From the IMG/VR virus record IMGVR_UViG_3300047392_000229, positions 1-35,955 of that record: a stretch of DNA of 35,955 nucleotides; one strand, written 5' to 3'. Source of the DNA: a virus. A program made the translations under genes and the position numbers. The notes under the pieces are model-generated. The model was not told the DNA's origin and did no database searches. It saw only the letters and a list, made by a program, of their open reading frames with translations. Below are positions 16,301 through 24,428 of the stretch, piece by piece. Position 1 is the first letter of the stretch; every line of letters begins with the position of its first letter.

Positions 16301-17815
16301 ATGAAATTTCTTTTAGATGAAGACGCTCTTAAAGGTCTAAGCCAACCAGAGCAAGAAGTAGCCAAAGATAAGGCGCTTGGTCAGTTTCTGTTAGGAAGCA
16401 TTTTCGGTGGACAAGGGCTTTCCTCTGGATACCAAGCCGTACAGAATATTATTCCTACGATGCAAAAGCAAAAGCAACAACAAGGTTTGTTGCAAGAGTT
16501 AGCAGGAATCCAACAAGACTTTTTCCCAACAGAAGCACAAGCAGGTCAACGTGCTTTGGCTGCTGAAGGTAAAGGTCCTACAGTTACTGCCGCTGAGAAT
16601 CAGAAAGCTATTTTGCAACAACCAGTTGATACAGGTGCGGCATTGACACGATTAGGTCGTTTGGCAACTAATCCTAATGCTACTCAGATGTTGCCAGGTT
16701 TGACTAAAGTTATTGAAAATCTGCAACCTAAACTCCAAGAAGGTTTATTCATTGGTCCTGGTGGAAACATCATGGGTGCGGCTCCTAAAGTTGATATCAA
16801 AACAGGAACTGTTACTACAGGAACAATGAAAGATGGTAAATTAGACTTTTCTACAGATGTTCTTTCTGGTGCTAAACGCGCTCAAGCACTAAACACATTG
16901 CCTGAACTTGAAAAAGGTCAAGAGTATCTATTTGATGCTAACCAAAATGTTGTTGGTGTTAAAGATGCCGCTGGTTATATTCAATCTATCAGTAATAGAG
17001 CGGCTGCTGAAACTGGTGCTAAAGAATCTAATATTCCAAGATTGATTAAAAATGCTTCTGGTGCAGAGGTATACACTTTTGTTACACCTCCTTCAATGAG
17101 ACAACCAGGTGTTGCCACTCAAGGTGGTACACAAGGTTCTACAGGACAAAATGTAGCAGGTCAAGTCGCTCCAATGCAGGGTAGTGGAGGTGGTGGCGGT
17201 TTAACCACTGTTCAAAATGCTTTGAATGAATCATATAAGCCAATTCTTACAGATGCTTATGCTGGTTACAAACTTGCTTCACAGCGTTCTGGCACATTGC
17301 AACAATTGCAAACTGCACTGAACAACCCTAACTTTGATACAAACGCTTTTGCTCCTGCTAAGACTGCTATTACAAGCTTCTTAACTGCATCTGGTGTTAC
17401 TGGTGACAATGCTAAACAGTATTTGACAAGTGCCGCTTCAATGCGTCAAGGTTTGAATACATTGGCCTCTCAAAGTGTTTCTGAGTTGCCAGGTGCTATT
17501 TCTAACTTTGAAATTGGCTTTGCACAGAACCGATTTGGCACTATTACTGATCCAAAAGACTCAAATAAGTACGCCATTGATCTGATGCAAGAAGCTGATA
17601 AGCGTAAAAAAGAGTTTTATAACTTTGTTTCTAATCCTAGAAATGCGGGTCCTGATGTTATTCAGAAATGGGAGAACTCTGCACAGGGTCAGAAATCATT
17701 GTTTGAAGCACCTGCCTTGCGTAAGTATTTGCCACAAGCTCCAGTTACTTCTGGCCCAGATAAAGGCAAGATTGCCTATCAGATGCCAAATGGTAAATAC
17801 AGGGTTTATGACTGA
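16301..17815 (+). CDS. Putative ejection/internal virion protein
   Basis: 504 aa. Opens KFLLDEDALKGLSQPEQEVA and continues with helical Gln-rich stretches (MQKQKQQQGLLQELAGIQQD). A Gly/Ser/Gln linker (about 265-300, with GSGGGGGL) separates two halves. The second half (ALNNPNFDTNAFAPAKTAIT to the C terminus) is a more ordinary helical domain. Position third from the lysis end, between two other long virion proteins, supports an internal virion role. AAGGGGTT precedes the ATG. Confidence 0.6.
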   Translation: MKFLLDEDALKGLSQPEQEVAKDKALGQFLLGSIFGGQGLSSGYQAVQNIIPTMQKQKQQQGLLQELAGIQQDFFPTEAQAGQRALAAEGKGPTVTAAENQKAILQQPVDTGAALTRLGRLATNPNATQMLPGLTKVIENLQPKLQEGLFIGPGGNIMGAAPKVDIKTGTVTTGTMKDGKLDFSTDVLSGAKRAQALNTLPELEKGQEYLFDANQNVVGVKDAAGYIQSISNRAAAETGAKESNIPRLIKNASGAEVYTFVTPPSMRQPGVATQGGTQGSTGQNVAGQVAPMQGSGGGGGLTTVQNALNESYKPILTDAYAGYKLASQRSGTLQQLQTALNNPNFDTNAFAPAKTAITSFLTASGVTGDNAKQYLTSAASMRQGLNTLASQSVSELPGAISNFEIGFAQNRFGTITDPKDSNKYAIDLMQEADKRKKEFYNFVSNPRNAGPDVIQKWENSAQGQKSLFEAPALRKYLPQAPVTSGPDKGKIAYQMPNGKYRVYD

Positions 17816-17859
17816 GTTTAAACTTTTGAACACAAACTAAGAAAGTTGTAGGTTGTAAC

Positions 17860-19878
17860 ATGGCTACTTATCGTGAAATTGACCCATCAATGCTTGGATT
17901 ACCTGATGGTCAACAAAATAACCAAGGAAACTTAGGCTATCGTGAAGTTGATCCAACATTGCTTGGTCAACCAACACCAAGACAAGCTCCTGCCAAACAG
18001 AATAAAGACTCTGTTGCTCGTCAAGTAGGTTTGACTGCTAGATATGGCATGGAAGGTCTTGGTCAGGTTGCTGACATTGTTGGCACACCTCTCAATATGT
18101 TGATTAACAGGGCTACTGGTAGCCGATTAGGTACGCCTAGTCAGTCCATGTCAAACTTTGCAACTATGCTTGGTTTGCCCCAACCAGAGACTGAATTAGA
18201 GAAGAGTGTTGGCAATGTCACTCGCGCAGTAGCAGGTGTTCCTGCTATGGGCGGTCTTGGTGGCGTAATGCAACAGTCTGGTAGAGAAGTCACTAAAGCG
18301 GTTGGTAGGGGTCTAGCGGCTCAACCTGTTGCTCAAATGGCAGGTGCTACAGCGGGTACTGGAGCGGCTGAAGTTGCTCGTACTCAGTTTGATGTACAGA
18401 ATCCTGCTGCTTTGCTTGCCATCAACTTGGCGGCAGGTTTACCTGCTAGTGCAGTAGCGGCTCGTGCGGGCAATATTCCTTCTGGCACACGCTATCGTGA
18501 TCCACAAACTGGTCAGTTAATTGAATCTGCGGCTAATCGTGGTGTTAATATTGATGTTGGTGATGTTGGTGGGCCAGGCTCTACTTTACTCAAAAAATCA
18601 CGCCAATTTGCTGATACTACTCAATCGGTTAATGAGCAAAAATCTGGTCAAGTTCAGAACTTAATTGAGAAAGTTGCTGAGAGTGTTAAACCTGCAAATA
18701 TGCCAGCAGGTGGTGAAAAGAAAATTATCGCCAATGATTTACGTCAGCAATATCGTACTGCCAAAGACAATGTAAGCCCGATTTTTGATCGTGCTGAGAA
18801 GTTGGCAGGTAACAACCAAATTCCTTTACAGAATACAAACAATGCAACAGTTAACGTCTTGGATCAATTCCCTGCGACAGCGGATACAAACGTCATCAGC
18901 AAAGTTATTGAGCGTACTAACAACCTCTTGCAAGCGGGTGGTGGCACGTATAAAGAACTCCGCGATCTTCAATCGACAGTAGGCGCTGAATTAAGTCGCG
19001 TTCAAAAGGGTGTGCCTGGTGGTGCATACAATGAGAAGCAAGTAAATGCTTTGTCTCAGTTGTACAAAGGTATGGCTGACGACGTAGATGCTTGGGCGGC
19101 TCCAAGGACTATTAACAATCGTCCTGTATACACACCTGCTGGCGCTGAACACGCTCGTGCTATGCAACAGTTCAAAGATACAGTTGTTCCTTTCCGTCAG
19201 GACCCTGATATCTACAAACTTGTTTCAAGCAAGACACCTGCTAACGAAATTGACAAAGCCGCTCAGAGTTTTAGTTTGACAGGTAATCCTGCTACTGCTG
19301 AACTTGCAGTTAACTTGATGTCTGATACTGGTAGACAAGCCGCTCAGTATTCAATCTTGAATGAGGCACGTAATAAGGCCATTACCCCTGATGCTGCGGC
19401 TATGTTCTCAGCACCTGCTTTTACAAGAACATTGAATCTTGGAAGATCTGATTTGCCTACTAGCCAACGCATGGTTATGGGTAGTGGCTCAGATGTTATG
19501 GGTGAAGTTGGTTTATTACGAGATATTGTTGATGCCACTCGTGGTGCAGTTACCCCTAAAGCAACCCCACAAACTGGTGCTTTGAATGTTCCATTTATGA
19601 CTGCGGGTCTAGGTGGTGGCGCGGGTGCAACTGGTGCTTCTGCATTAGGACTAGACCCTGCATTGGGTGCAATGGTTGGTGTGGCAGGTGTTCCTATGGG
19701 AGCAAACAGATTAGCCAATGTACTTGGTAGCCAAACTGGTACACGCTACTTACTTGGTGAACAACTCCAAGGTGCAGGCGGTATGGGTGGTGCTATGGGT
19801 CAAGGCATGAATGAAGCTACCAACAACCCTGACGAGTTCTTCCCAAGGGGTCAAGGTCTTCTAAATATGTTTAGATAA
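17860..19878 (+). CDS. Large putative ejection/internal virion protein
   Basis: 672 aa, the third of the set. The N terminus carries two copies of a YRE(I/V)DP(S/T)(M/L)LG motif. It then has long Gly/Ala-rich, moderately hydrophobic stretches (NVTRAVAGVPAMGGLGGVM; AAGLPASAVAARAGNI; GGGAGATGASALGLDPALGA) that could enter a membrane. A helical central region lies between (about 240-460). This mix of soluble helices and small-residue hydrophobic segments is usual in podovirus ejection proteins. No peptidase or lytic transglycosylase motif is visible. Confidence 0.6.
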   Translation: MATYREIDPSMLGLPDGQQNNQGNLGYREVDPTLLGQPTPRQAPAKQNKDSVARQVGLTARYGMEGLGQVADIVGTPLNMLINRATGSRLGTPSQSMSNFATMLGLPQPETELEKSVGNVTRAVAGVPAMGGLGGVMQQSGREVTKAVGRGLAAQPVAQMAGATAGTGAAEVARTQFDVQNPAALLAINLAAGLPASAVAARAGNIPSGTRYRDPQTGQLIESAANRGVNIDVGDVGGPGSTLLKKSRQFADTTQSVNEQKSGQVQNLIEKVAESVKPANMPAGGEKKIIANDLRQQYRTAKDNVSPIFDRAEKLAGNNQIPLQNTNNATVNVLDQFPATADTNVISKVIERTNNLLQAGGGTYKELRDLQSTVGAELSRVQKGVPGGAYNEKQVNALSQLYKGMADDVDAWAAPRTINNRPVYTPAGAEHARAMQQFKDTVVPFRQDPDIYKLVSSKTPANEIDKAAQSFSLTGNPATAELAVNLMSDTGRQAAQYSILNEARNKAITPDAAAMFSAPAFTRTLNLGRSDLPTSQRMVMGSGSDVMGEVGLLRDIVDATRGAVTPKATPQTGALNVPFMTAGLGGGAGATGASALGLDPALGAMVGVAGVPMGANRLANVLGSQTGTRYLLGEQLQGAGGMGGAMGQGMNEATNNPDEFFPRGQGLLNMFR

Positions 19879-19879
19879 C

Positions 19880-19975
19880 ATGAAAGACTGGCTGCTTGCA
19901 ACTATTGCGGCAGTCAGTCTTGTCGCTCTTATTATTTGGTGTGTATCAATCATTATTTGGTCTTTTAAATGGTAA
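19880..19975 (+). CDS. 31-residue single-span membrane peptide
   Basis: The small frame starts with the ATG one base after the previous stop. After KDW it has a hydrophobic run (LLATIAAVSLVALIIWCVSI) and a Trp-rich basic end (WSFKW). It overlaps the next gene by 7 bases. Together with the membrane proteins that follow it may belong to the lysis region. No family signature. Confidence 0.5.
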   Translation: MKDWLLATIAAVSLVALIIWCVSIIIWSFKW

Positions 19976-20652
19976 CTAAAAAAGCTCCTGTTAAGACTGC
20001 ACCTGCAAAGGTTGCACCTGTAAAGCGATCTACTCCAAAGGTTGTTCCTAAAAAGAATGAGTCCAATACCGACAAGGTAATTGAGCTAATCAAGTGGGTA
20101 GATAACCCATTTAAGCTACTCACAGTTATCTTGTTGTCTTTCATGTTCTTTGCGGGCTACTTTGCTTGGGATTCTCGACAAGTGATCTTGCAAGCCATCA
20201 CTAACTCTAGCCATCAAACAGAGCTAAAAGACACTCCGTCTTTGATGCAAGTGGCTTTATCTGTCCAGCGTGATCTTGAGGCTGAGACTATTACTGTTCA
20301 CAAAGCTAATCTAGCGGTTAACTCTCGAACTACATTGTTTGCACTTACCTCTAAGGGTCAAGACAAAACGATGGATGGAGGAAAATCATCCTTGTTTAAC
20401 AAAGACCCACAACGTAATCAATCAATGATTTCTATGTTGGGTGGTGAGGTTTACTGCGACAAATTGGTGGTGACAGGCAAGAACTCAGACTGGGAAGAAA
20501 AGCAAGGCGTGAAGTATGTCTGTCGCGCAGGAATCCCTCCAACAATGGGTGAGTTTGATGGATATATTTCTGTTGGTTTTAAAGAGGCAGTAGAAGACCC
20601 AACGGAGATTAAGACTCGTATTAACTTGGCTATCAACGAGATGAGTAAATGA
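19969..20652 (+). CDS. Membrane-anchored protein with Lys/Pro/Ala tail
   Basis: 227 aa. Residues 2-30 are a flexible Lys/Pro/Ala segment (KKAPVKTAPAKVAPVKR). One membrane span follows at about 46-67 (PFKLLTVILLSFMFFAGYFA) and then a soluble, probably periplasmic domain with two cysteines (VYCDKLVV and VKYVCRAG) that could form a disulphide. Such proteins stand before holins in related phages. A role in lysis timing or envelope change is inference. Confidence 0.6.
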   Translation: MVTKKAPVKTAPAKVAPVKRSTPKVVPKKNESNTDKVIELIKWVDNPFKLLTVILLSFMFFAGYFAWDSRQVILQAITNSSHQTELKDTPSLMQVALSVQRDLEAETITVHKANLAVNSRTTLFALTSKGQDKTMDGGKSSLFNKDPQRNQSMISMLGGEVYCDKLVVTGKNSDWEEKQGVKYVCRAGIPPTMGEFDGYISVGFKEAVEDPTEIKTRINLAINEMSK

Positions 20653-20939
20653 AATGGATAGTGTTGGCACTATTTTCCATCTGGTTATTAGTATCGGCAC
20701 AACCCAAGCAATGTTTGTTGTCAGACTTTTATGCCTTGAGTTGGATAAGCGAGCCAACAATGCGACACATGGAATTGTCTCGGTGGATAACCACTAATGG
20801 GGATGCGTGTAAGTCTGAGCAACTGGTTGTTTTGTGGAATAACTTAGCATTGTGGGCAGGGGTTGCTGATAGTGCTGAGATGAGAGCCAAGGTTCTTTAC
20901 TACTACGCTAGAGCAAGAGAAAGGGAAGACAAAAAATGA
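20649..20939 (+). CDS. Small exported protein
   Basis: 96 aa. It begins with a signal-peptide-like stretch (KWIVLALFSIWLLVSAQPKQ) with likely cleavage after VSA. The mature part contains C22 (QC), DAC and a helical end with RAREREDKK. There is no lipobox. Placed between a membrane protein and the holin, it could be a spanin-like or other envelope component, but it lacks the Pro-rich or coiled-coil hallmark. ATGA overlaps on both sides. Confidence 0.55.
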   Translation: MKWIVLALFSIWLLVSAQPKQCLLSDFYALSWISEPTMRHMELSRWITTNGDACKSEQLVVLWNNLALWAGVADSAEMRAKVLYYYARAREREDKK

Positions 20940-21175
20940 TTACACTAGATCGGTGGTATCCGCTTGTTTACCCTACCCAATATGATGTGAAGCAAGTGGC
21001 TTTTGATAAGGCCGTGGAGCGTGTCCAAGCAGAATACAAAGAGGCTTTAGAAGCAAACAAGATTGAGTTTAAGACCCGTGAATTGGAAGTAGAACTCTAC
21101 GATAAACGAGCCAGACAGAACACCATTGAGTTGGGTATGTTTGAGAACAGAAGACGATTTCAGATTTTTGTATAA
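20936..21175 (+). CDS. Small charged helical protein before the holin
   Basis: 79 aa. ITLDRWYPLVYPTQYDVKQV leads into a charged helix (AVERVQAEYKEALEANKIEF and onward) with coiled-coil spacing. There is no signal or span. Genes at this place in related phages have no known role. It is linked to the previous gene by ATGA. Confidence 0.55.
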   Translation: MITLDRWYPLVYPTQYDVKQVAFDKAVERVQAEYKEALEANKIEFKTRELEVELYDKRARQNTIELGMFENRRRFQIFV

Positions 21176-21183
21176 GGACTAAT

Positions 21184-21702
21184 ATGCTGACACTACTATC
21201 AACCCTCATTTCATTTTTAATGGGGGGCGTTCCTAAGTTTCTAGAATTCTTCCAAGATCGTGCAGACAAGAAGCATGAACTAGAGCTTGCCCAACTACAG
21301 ATTCAGCGTGAACTGGAGATGCGTAAGTTAGGTTTTGAGGCACAAGAGCGTGTAGAGCATATCAAGTCTGAGCAACTTCAAATGGAGACTTCAGCACAGA
21401 CTACTCAAACCATTGTTGCTGCCCAACAAGCTGAGATGCAAGCCATATATGCTCACGATACTGCACTCAATGAAGGAACAAGCCAATGGATGAAGAATCT
21501 CAGGGCTAGTGTTCGTCCTGTCATTACTTACGGCTTCTTTTTCTTGTTGGTGTTTGTGGATGTGGCTGGATTTTGGTACGGCTACTATATGAGCGTACCT
21601 TTTGATGACTTACTTAATATGTTGTGGGATTCTGACACTCAAGCATTGTTTGCCAGTATTATTGCTTTTCACTTTGGTGGTCGTGCATTTGGTGGCAAGT
21701 GA
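21184..21702 (+). CDS. Holin, 3TM family (GTA-holin type)
   Basis: 172 aa. It would form lesions in the inner membrane and release the endolysin. An N-terminal hydrophobic segment (LTLLSTLISFLMGGVPKFLE) is followed by a long charged coiled coil (residues 25-75) and then two spans: VITYGFFFLLVFVDVAGFWY and ALFASIIAFHFGGRAFGG. The WMKNLRASVRPVITY block and the FxFGGRAFG end are hallmarks of the 3TM holin family. It is directly upstream of the endolysin with a one-base overlap. Confidence 0.88.
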   Translation: MLTLLSTLISFLMGGVPKFLEFFQDRADKKHELELAQLQIQRELEMRKLGFEAQERVEHIKSEQLQMETSAQTTQTIVAAQQAEMQAIYAHDTALNEGTSQWMKNLRASVRPVITYGFFFLLVFVDVAGFWYGYYMSVPFDDLLNMLWDSDTQALFASIIAFHFGGRAFGGK

Positions 21703-22178
21703 TGAAAGTCTCTGCTAAAGCTATTAAGATGATTCAGCACCATGAAGGTGTGCGTCAGAAGCCTTACAGATGCCCTGCAAAGCTATGGACTGTAGGCGTT
21801 GGTCATGTACTGTATCCAGAGCAAGGAAAGCTCAAGATAGACGAACGTGATGGCTTTGCATTAAAGATTGAGGATTTCAGAGTATTTAGCATGGAGGAAG
21901 TAGATGCAATACTTAGAACTGATTTGGATAGGTTTGAGCGAGGAGTGGAGAAGTTCTGTCCAGTACCTCTTACCCAAGGTCAATTTGATGCTTTGGTTAG
22001 CTTTAGCTTTAATGTTGGTTTGGGAACACTACAGAGAAGCACCCTCCGTCAAAAGGTTCTTAGGGGAGATATGGAAGGTGCGTCTGAAGAACTACTGAAA
22101 TATTGCATGGCTGGCGGTAAAGTTCTTAAGGGACTTTTAAACCGCAGGAAAGATGAACAAGCCGTGTTTAAGTCTTAA
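21702..22178 (+). CDS. Endolysin, GH24 lysozyme
   Basis: 158 aa. It cleaves the glycan strands of peptidoglycan. The catalytic pattern is E15 (QHHEGVR), then C24 and T30 in YRCPAKLWTVGVGH. This is the E-8-D/C-5-T arrangement of T4-type lysozymes with the common Asp to Cys change. The downstream FDALVSFSFNVGLGTLQRST helix block is also typical. No signal peptide or SAR span is present, so release needs the holin. A GTG just before the ATG exists, but the ATG overlaps the holin stop and is preferred. The 3' end overlaps the convergent MazG gene by 11 bases. Confidence 0.95.
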   Translation: MKVSAKAIKMIQHHEGVRQKPYRCPAKLWTVGVGHVLYPEQGKLKIDERDGFALKIEDFRVFSMEEVDAILRTDLDRFERGVEKFCPVPLTQGQFDALVSFSFNVGLGTLQRSTLRQKVLRGDMEGASEELLKYCMAGGKVLKGLLNRRKDEQAVFKS

Positions 22179-22470
22179 CAAAAATACCTTCTTTGTTGAG
22201 ATAACCTTTGCGGTCTTTAATCTCCTCGTATGCGCCTTTAAAGCACTCTACAAGGTCAAGATCAGCACAAGCCGCACCCATTACAAGTGTTACAAGAATA
22301 TCACCGTAAGCGTCTGCCATTTCAGCCCTGTCGCCTTTTTCAATTGCCATTAGCAATTCGTTAACTTCTTCTACAGCTTTCCAAGCCTGTGCTTTTGCAG
22401 TGCTGTTCTGGACAATGCCACGGGCCTCACCCCACTGCACAACCTTCATTTCTAAATCTGCATAACTCAT
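22168..22470 (-). CDS. MazG-like nucleotide pyrophosphohydrolase
   Basis: 100 aa. It has the MazG/dUTPase-like all-helical pattern: AWKAVEEVNELLMAIEKGDR with the E-E-x-x-E metal-binding helix, followed by MADAYGDILVTLV carrying the second E/D pair. MazG family enzymes hydrolyse NTPs to NMPs, and phage versions may adjust nucleotide or alarmone pools. The ATG at 22470 overlaps the upstream stop (ATGA) and is preferred over a GTG 9 bases earlier. Last gene of the leftward operon, convergent with the endolysin. Confidence 0.85.
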   Translation of the reverse strand: MSYADLEMKVVQWGEARGIVQNSTAKAQAWKAVEEVNELLMAIEKGDRAEMADAYGDILVTLVMGAACADLDLVECFKGAYEEIKDRKGYLNKEGIFVKT

Positions 22471-22781
22471 ATTGACCACTCTCTTTCGTTTCTACCTGAG
22501 TTTGATTTAACTGTTTTTCCAGTTAATTGGATAAGCCCTAAGACTTTCATTTCATTCAAGCGTCTAGCGACTTGATTGCCATCTAAATCTGTCATTGCAG
22601 CTATGCCATCTTTGCCCAAAGCACCATGCGTTCCTAGGCAGTCTAGGATGACCTGGTGGTGATGAGAAACTACTGGTTTAATGGCCTCTGCCGCCTCAAA
22701 AGAAGTGAGAGGGTCTGTTGCTCGAACTCGTGGGAATTCAGGCATCTTAAAGATTCTGTCGAAAGCACTTTTAATATCCAT
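22467..22781 (-). CDS. Winged-helix-like DNA-binding protein
   Basis: 104 aa. VRATDPLTSFEAAEAIKP followed by HHHQVILDCLGTHGALGKDG, IAAMTDLDGNQVARRLNEMK and VLGLIQLTGKT matches the small phage winged-helix proteins with the ATDPxTSxxAA opening. The second helix and wing would contact DNA. A role in early gene control or replication is likely but not shown. AGGAGT lies before the ATG, and the end overlaps MazG. Confidence 0.7.
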   Translation of the reverse strand: MDIKSAFDRIFKMPEFPRVRATDPLTSFEAAEAIKPVVSHHHQVILDCLGTHGALGKDGIAAMTDLDGNQVARRLNEMKVLGLIQLTGKTVKSNSGRNEREWSI

Positions 22782-22799
22782 TATTGACTCCTATTTGGT

Positions 22800-22845
22800 G
22801 GGCGGTACTAACATTCGTCCGACAAAATTGTCTGCTTTCCCGCCC
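22800..22845. promoter_or_regulatory. Intercistronic dyad with nested small palindrome
   Basis: GGGCGG (22800-22805) and CCGCCC (22840-22845) are exact inverted copies. Between them GACAA and TTGTC (22821-22832) form a second, nested dyad. It lies in the 148-base gap between the SSB-like gene and the winged-helix gene. It has no T-run on the operon strand, so it is more likely an operator or an mRNA-processing hairpin than a terminator. Confidence 0.45.
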
Positions 22846-22929
22846 GTTGATTGGTGAGGCTACTCGCTGCTTCCACGTTAAAGCCAACATTTCTGTCGCA
22901 TGGCATCCGCTTTCGCCTCGTAAACTTAC

Positions 22930-23172
22930 TCAGAAGGGCATCGAATCCCCGTCATCAAAACTGGTGGCTTTAGAACGCTCAGAAGGCTTTGCAATTGGTT
23001 CTTTAGGTGACAGTGCCAACCCCATGAACTTGCCACTCTTACCTTCTTTAATCCATGCTGATAACCAGTAATCTTGACCATCAACTGTGATATTTCCTTT
23101 GTAGTCAGGGTGGTTTCCTGTTTCTTTTTTGTCGTTGCGAAAAAGTACGCCTGAGTTATTCTTCTTTTCCAT
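22930..23172 (-). CDS. Small protein with SSB-like acidic tip
   Basis: 80 aa. NNSGVLFRNDKKETGNHPDY, then GNITVDGQDYWLSAWIKEG and FMGLALSPKE are beta-rich blocks of a common phage early protein. The end, SFDDGDSMPF, is very like the acidic DDxxPF tip with which single-strand-binding proteins recruit partners. It follows the annealing protein gene, so a single-strand DNA or recombination function is plausible. The ATG at 23172 overlaps the upstream TAA, and AAGGAAA precedes it. Confidence 0.75.
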   Translation of the reverse strand: MEKKNNSGVLFRNDKKETGNHPDYKGNITVDGQDYWLSAWIKEGKSGKFMGLALSPKEPIAKPSERSKATSFDDGDSMPF

Positions 23173-23789
23173 TACATTTCCTTCGCTTTCTTTAATGATG
23201 TACGCACTTTGCTTGGGAGTAGAGTCCACAAAGCCACTTTTTGTTCAGCCTCTAGGTTCTCTCCCTCTAACTTGACCCAAGCTGCCTTGGGATCACCTTG
23301 CTCACAAGTAGCAATCAGTTCAACTGCTAACTCTTGCAAGTACTGTAATTCCTCTGGAGGAATATTGTCTGTTGCACCCTGAGTAGGTGTGATGACCACT
23401 TTATCTGATCGTCCACCCTCTTCTGGAAGGTCCTCACCTGCATAGATGTACAGACCAAGACCATGCAAGCTAAGTGCTTTTGTCATGCAACGCATGATGG
23501 CTGTATTGACTTGGAAAGCATCAGGATTAGGGATGGCTTTGTTTCGATAATCCATCACAGGAAGTTGGCAGGTCATTGGTTTGCCAAACATAGTGGCAGT
23601 AACAAATACCATTGCCGTACCATTGATGTCCATAAAACACTTGTCACCAAACATTTCTACCTTGTAGGACGCTGTAGGATCAGCTTTGAGAGCCTCTGCC
23701 CATGCCCAAGCCCATGACAGGTAGGTAAGGTTGTTTTTCTTCTCTGTATGAGAATTAACATCTTTTTTAAGTAACGCCTCTATTGACAT
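23172..23789 (-). CDS. Single-strand annealing protein, DUF1071/Sak-like
   Basis: 205 aa. The block HTEKKNNLTYLSWAWAWAEA, the segment ATMFGKPMTCQLPVMDYRNK, and FQVNTAIMRCMTKALSLHGL with GLYIYAGEDLP are the signature of the DUF1071 group of phage recombinases related to Sak/ERF. These anneal complementary single strands during recombination-dependent replication and repair. The C-terminal 60 residues are a less conserved helical tail. RusA and the Ref-like nuclease on the other early operon would act in the same pathway. Confidence 0.9.
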   Translation of the reverse strand: MSIEALLKKDVNSHTEKKNNLTYLSWAWAWAEALKADPTASYKVEMFGDKCFMDINGTAMVFVTATMFGKPMTCQLPVMDYRNKAIPNPDAFQVNTAIMRCMTKALSLHGLGLYIYAGEDLPEEGGRSDKVVITPTQGATDNIPPEELQYLQELAVELIATCEQGDPKAAWVKLEGENLEAEQKVALWTLLPSKVRTSLKKAKEM

Positions 23790-23790
23790 A

Positions 23791-23979
23791 TTAACCCCTT
23801 TGATTTTCGTCTAACTCTTGTTGAATAATCTCTTTTTGTTGTTCAGGATACAAATCCTTGAACTCGATAAAATCCGCTTCTTGGCAGCAAACTATTTTAT
23901 TCCCTTTGGTTGTCAAGCAATAAGGGCAGTAGTGGATGTCAGAAAACTCTGATACATAGGTCTGGAATAGTGTTTTCAT
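23791..23979 (-). CDS. Small zinc-ribbon-like protein
   Basis: 62 aa. HYCPYCLTTKGNKIVCCQEA supplies CxxC (18, 21) and CC (31, 32), a plausible zinc site. FIEFKDLYPEQQKEIIQQEL is a conserved helix seen with such ribbons in other phages. Function unknown. The start overlaps the upstream stop by one base. Confidence 0.65.
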   Translation of the reverse strand: MKTLFQTYVSEFSDIHYCPYCLTTKGNKIVCCQEADFIEFKDLYPEQQKEIIQQELDENQRG

Positions 23980-24179
23980 CAGTGAAGCCTATCAAAAGCC
24001 ATTTCCCACAGAACATCGCCTGCCAGAATTGTGAGTTTGTCTAACTCCTCCTCTGTCAATGGTGTTCCATCTTCATAAGATCCACTTGAGAAGTAGGCAT
24101 CAGAGAAGTCTGGATAGTCACTGCTATCAACTCCATCTACTTCTAGGTCAATGACCTTTTTTCCATTCAATATCGGCAT
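23979..24179 (-). CDS. Acidic conserved phage protein
   Basis: 66 aa. The pattern VIDLEVDGVDSSDYPDFSDA, YFSSGSYEDGTPLTEEELDK and a helical end recurs in phages and bacterial mobile regions (VEVDGVDxxDYPDFxDAYxxxAxxxDGxxLTxxEL). Net charge is strongly negative. I chose the ATG at 24179 because AGGAG lies exactly 5 bases before it; the GTG two codons earlier would sit on the ribosome site. No function known. Confidence 0.7.
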   Translation of the reverse strand: MPILNGKKVIDLEVDGVDSSDYPDFSDAYFSSGSYEDGTPLTEEELDKLTILAGDVLWEMAFDRLH

Positions 24180-24197
24180 ATTCACTCCTGTTAAATT

Positions 24198-24353
24198 TTA
24201 TTGAACTCGCTCTACCTTTTTTACCAACAAATACTTGTCTCCAAGTTTTCTTACTGAACGAACCCATTGGCGCTCGTAAGATCTCTTTGTCTGTTTGTCA
24301 ATGCAGTAACCTTTAAACAATTGACGCACATGACGGAGTACTTGAACATTCAT
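24198..24353 (-). CDS. 51-residue basic protein, first gene of leftward operon
   Basis: Starts at an ATG with AGGAGAAG 4-5 bases upstream; a longer frame to 24404 lacks such a site. It contains VLRHVRQLFKGYCIDKQTKR, SYERQWVRSVRKLGDKY and LLVKKVERVQ, highly basic with a beta pattern. It may bind nucleic acid. No family recognised. Confidence 0.55.
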   Translation of the reverse strand: MNVQVLRHVRQLFKGYCIDKQTKRSYERQWVRSVRKLGDKYLLVKKVERVQ

Positions 24354-24383
24354 TAACTTCTCCTGTTTTGTTAAGGTGACTGG

Positions 24384-24393
24384 ACTGTAAACT
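24384..24393 (-). promoter_or_regulatory. Inverted copy of AGTTTACAGT before leftward operon
   Basis: ACTGTAAACT is the reverse complement of AGTTTACAGT at 25016-25025. The two copies flank the regulator pair 24463-25016, one in each outward-facing control region, which suits operators for an autoregulatory or divergent switch. Ten matching bases alone could be chance. Confidence 0.35.
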
Positions 24394-24413
24394 ACTTTTT
24401 TCAATAAAAATAC

Positions 24414-24427
24414 TAGGACAAACCCTA
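24414..24427. promoter_or_regulatory. Shared 14-base motif TAGGACAAACCCTA
   Basis: An exact copy lies at 35463-35476. Each copy lies 60-75 bases upstream of the first gene of a leftward operon, and this copy also abuts the -35 element of the rightward promoter at 24429. An operator or activator site is likely. Confidence 0.55.
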
Positions 24428-24428
24428 A

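Noticed and set aside
22784-23071. 95-codon + strand frame opposite the early leftward operon
   Set aside because: It is antisense to the SSB-like gene, lacks a ribosome site and has no protein pattern.
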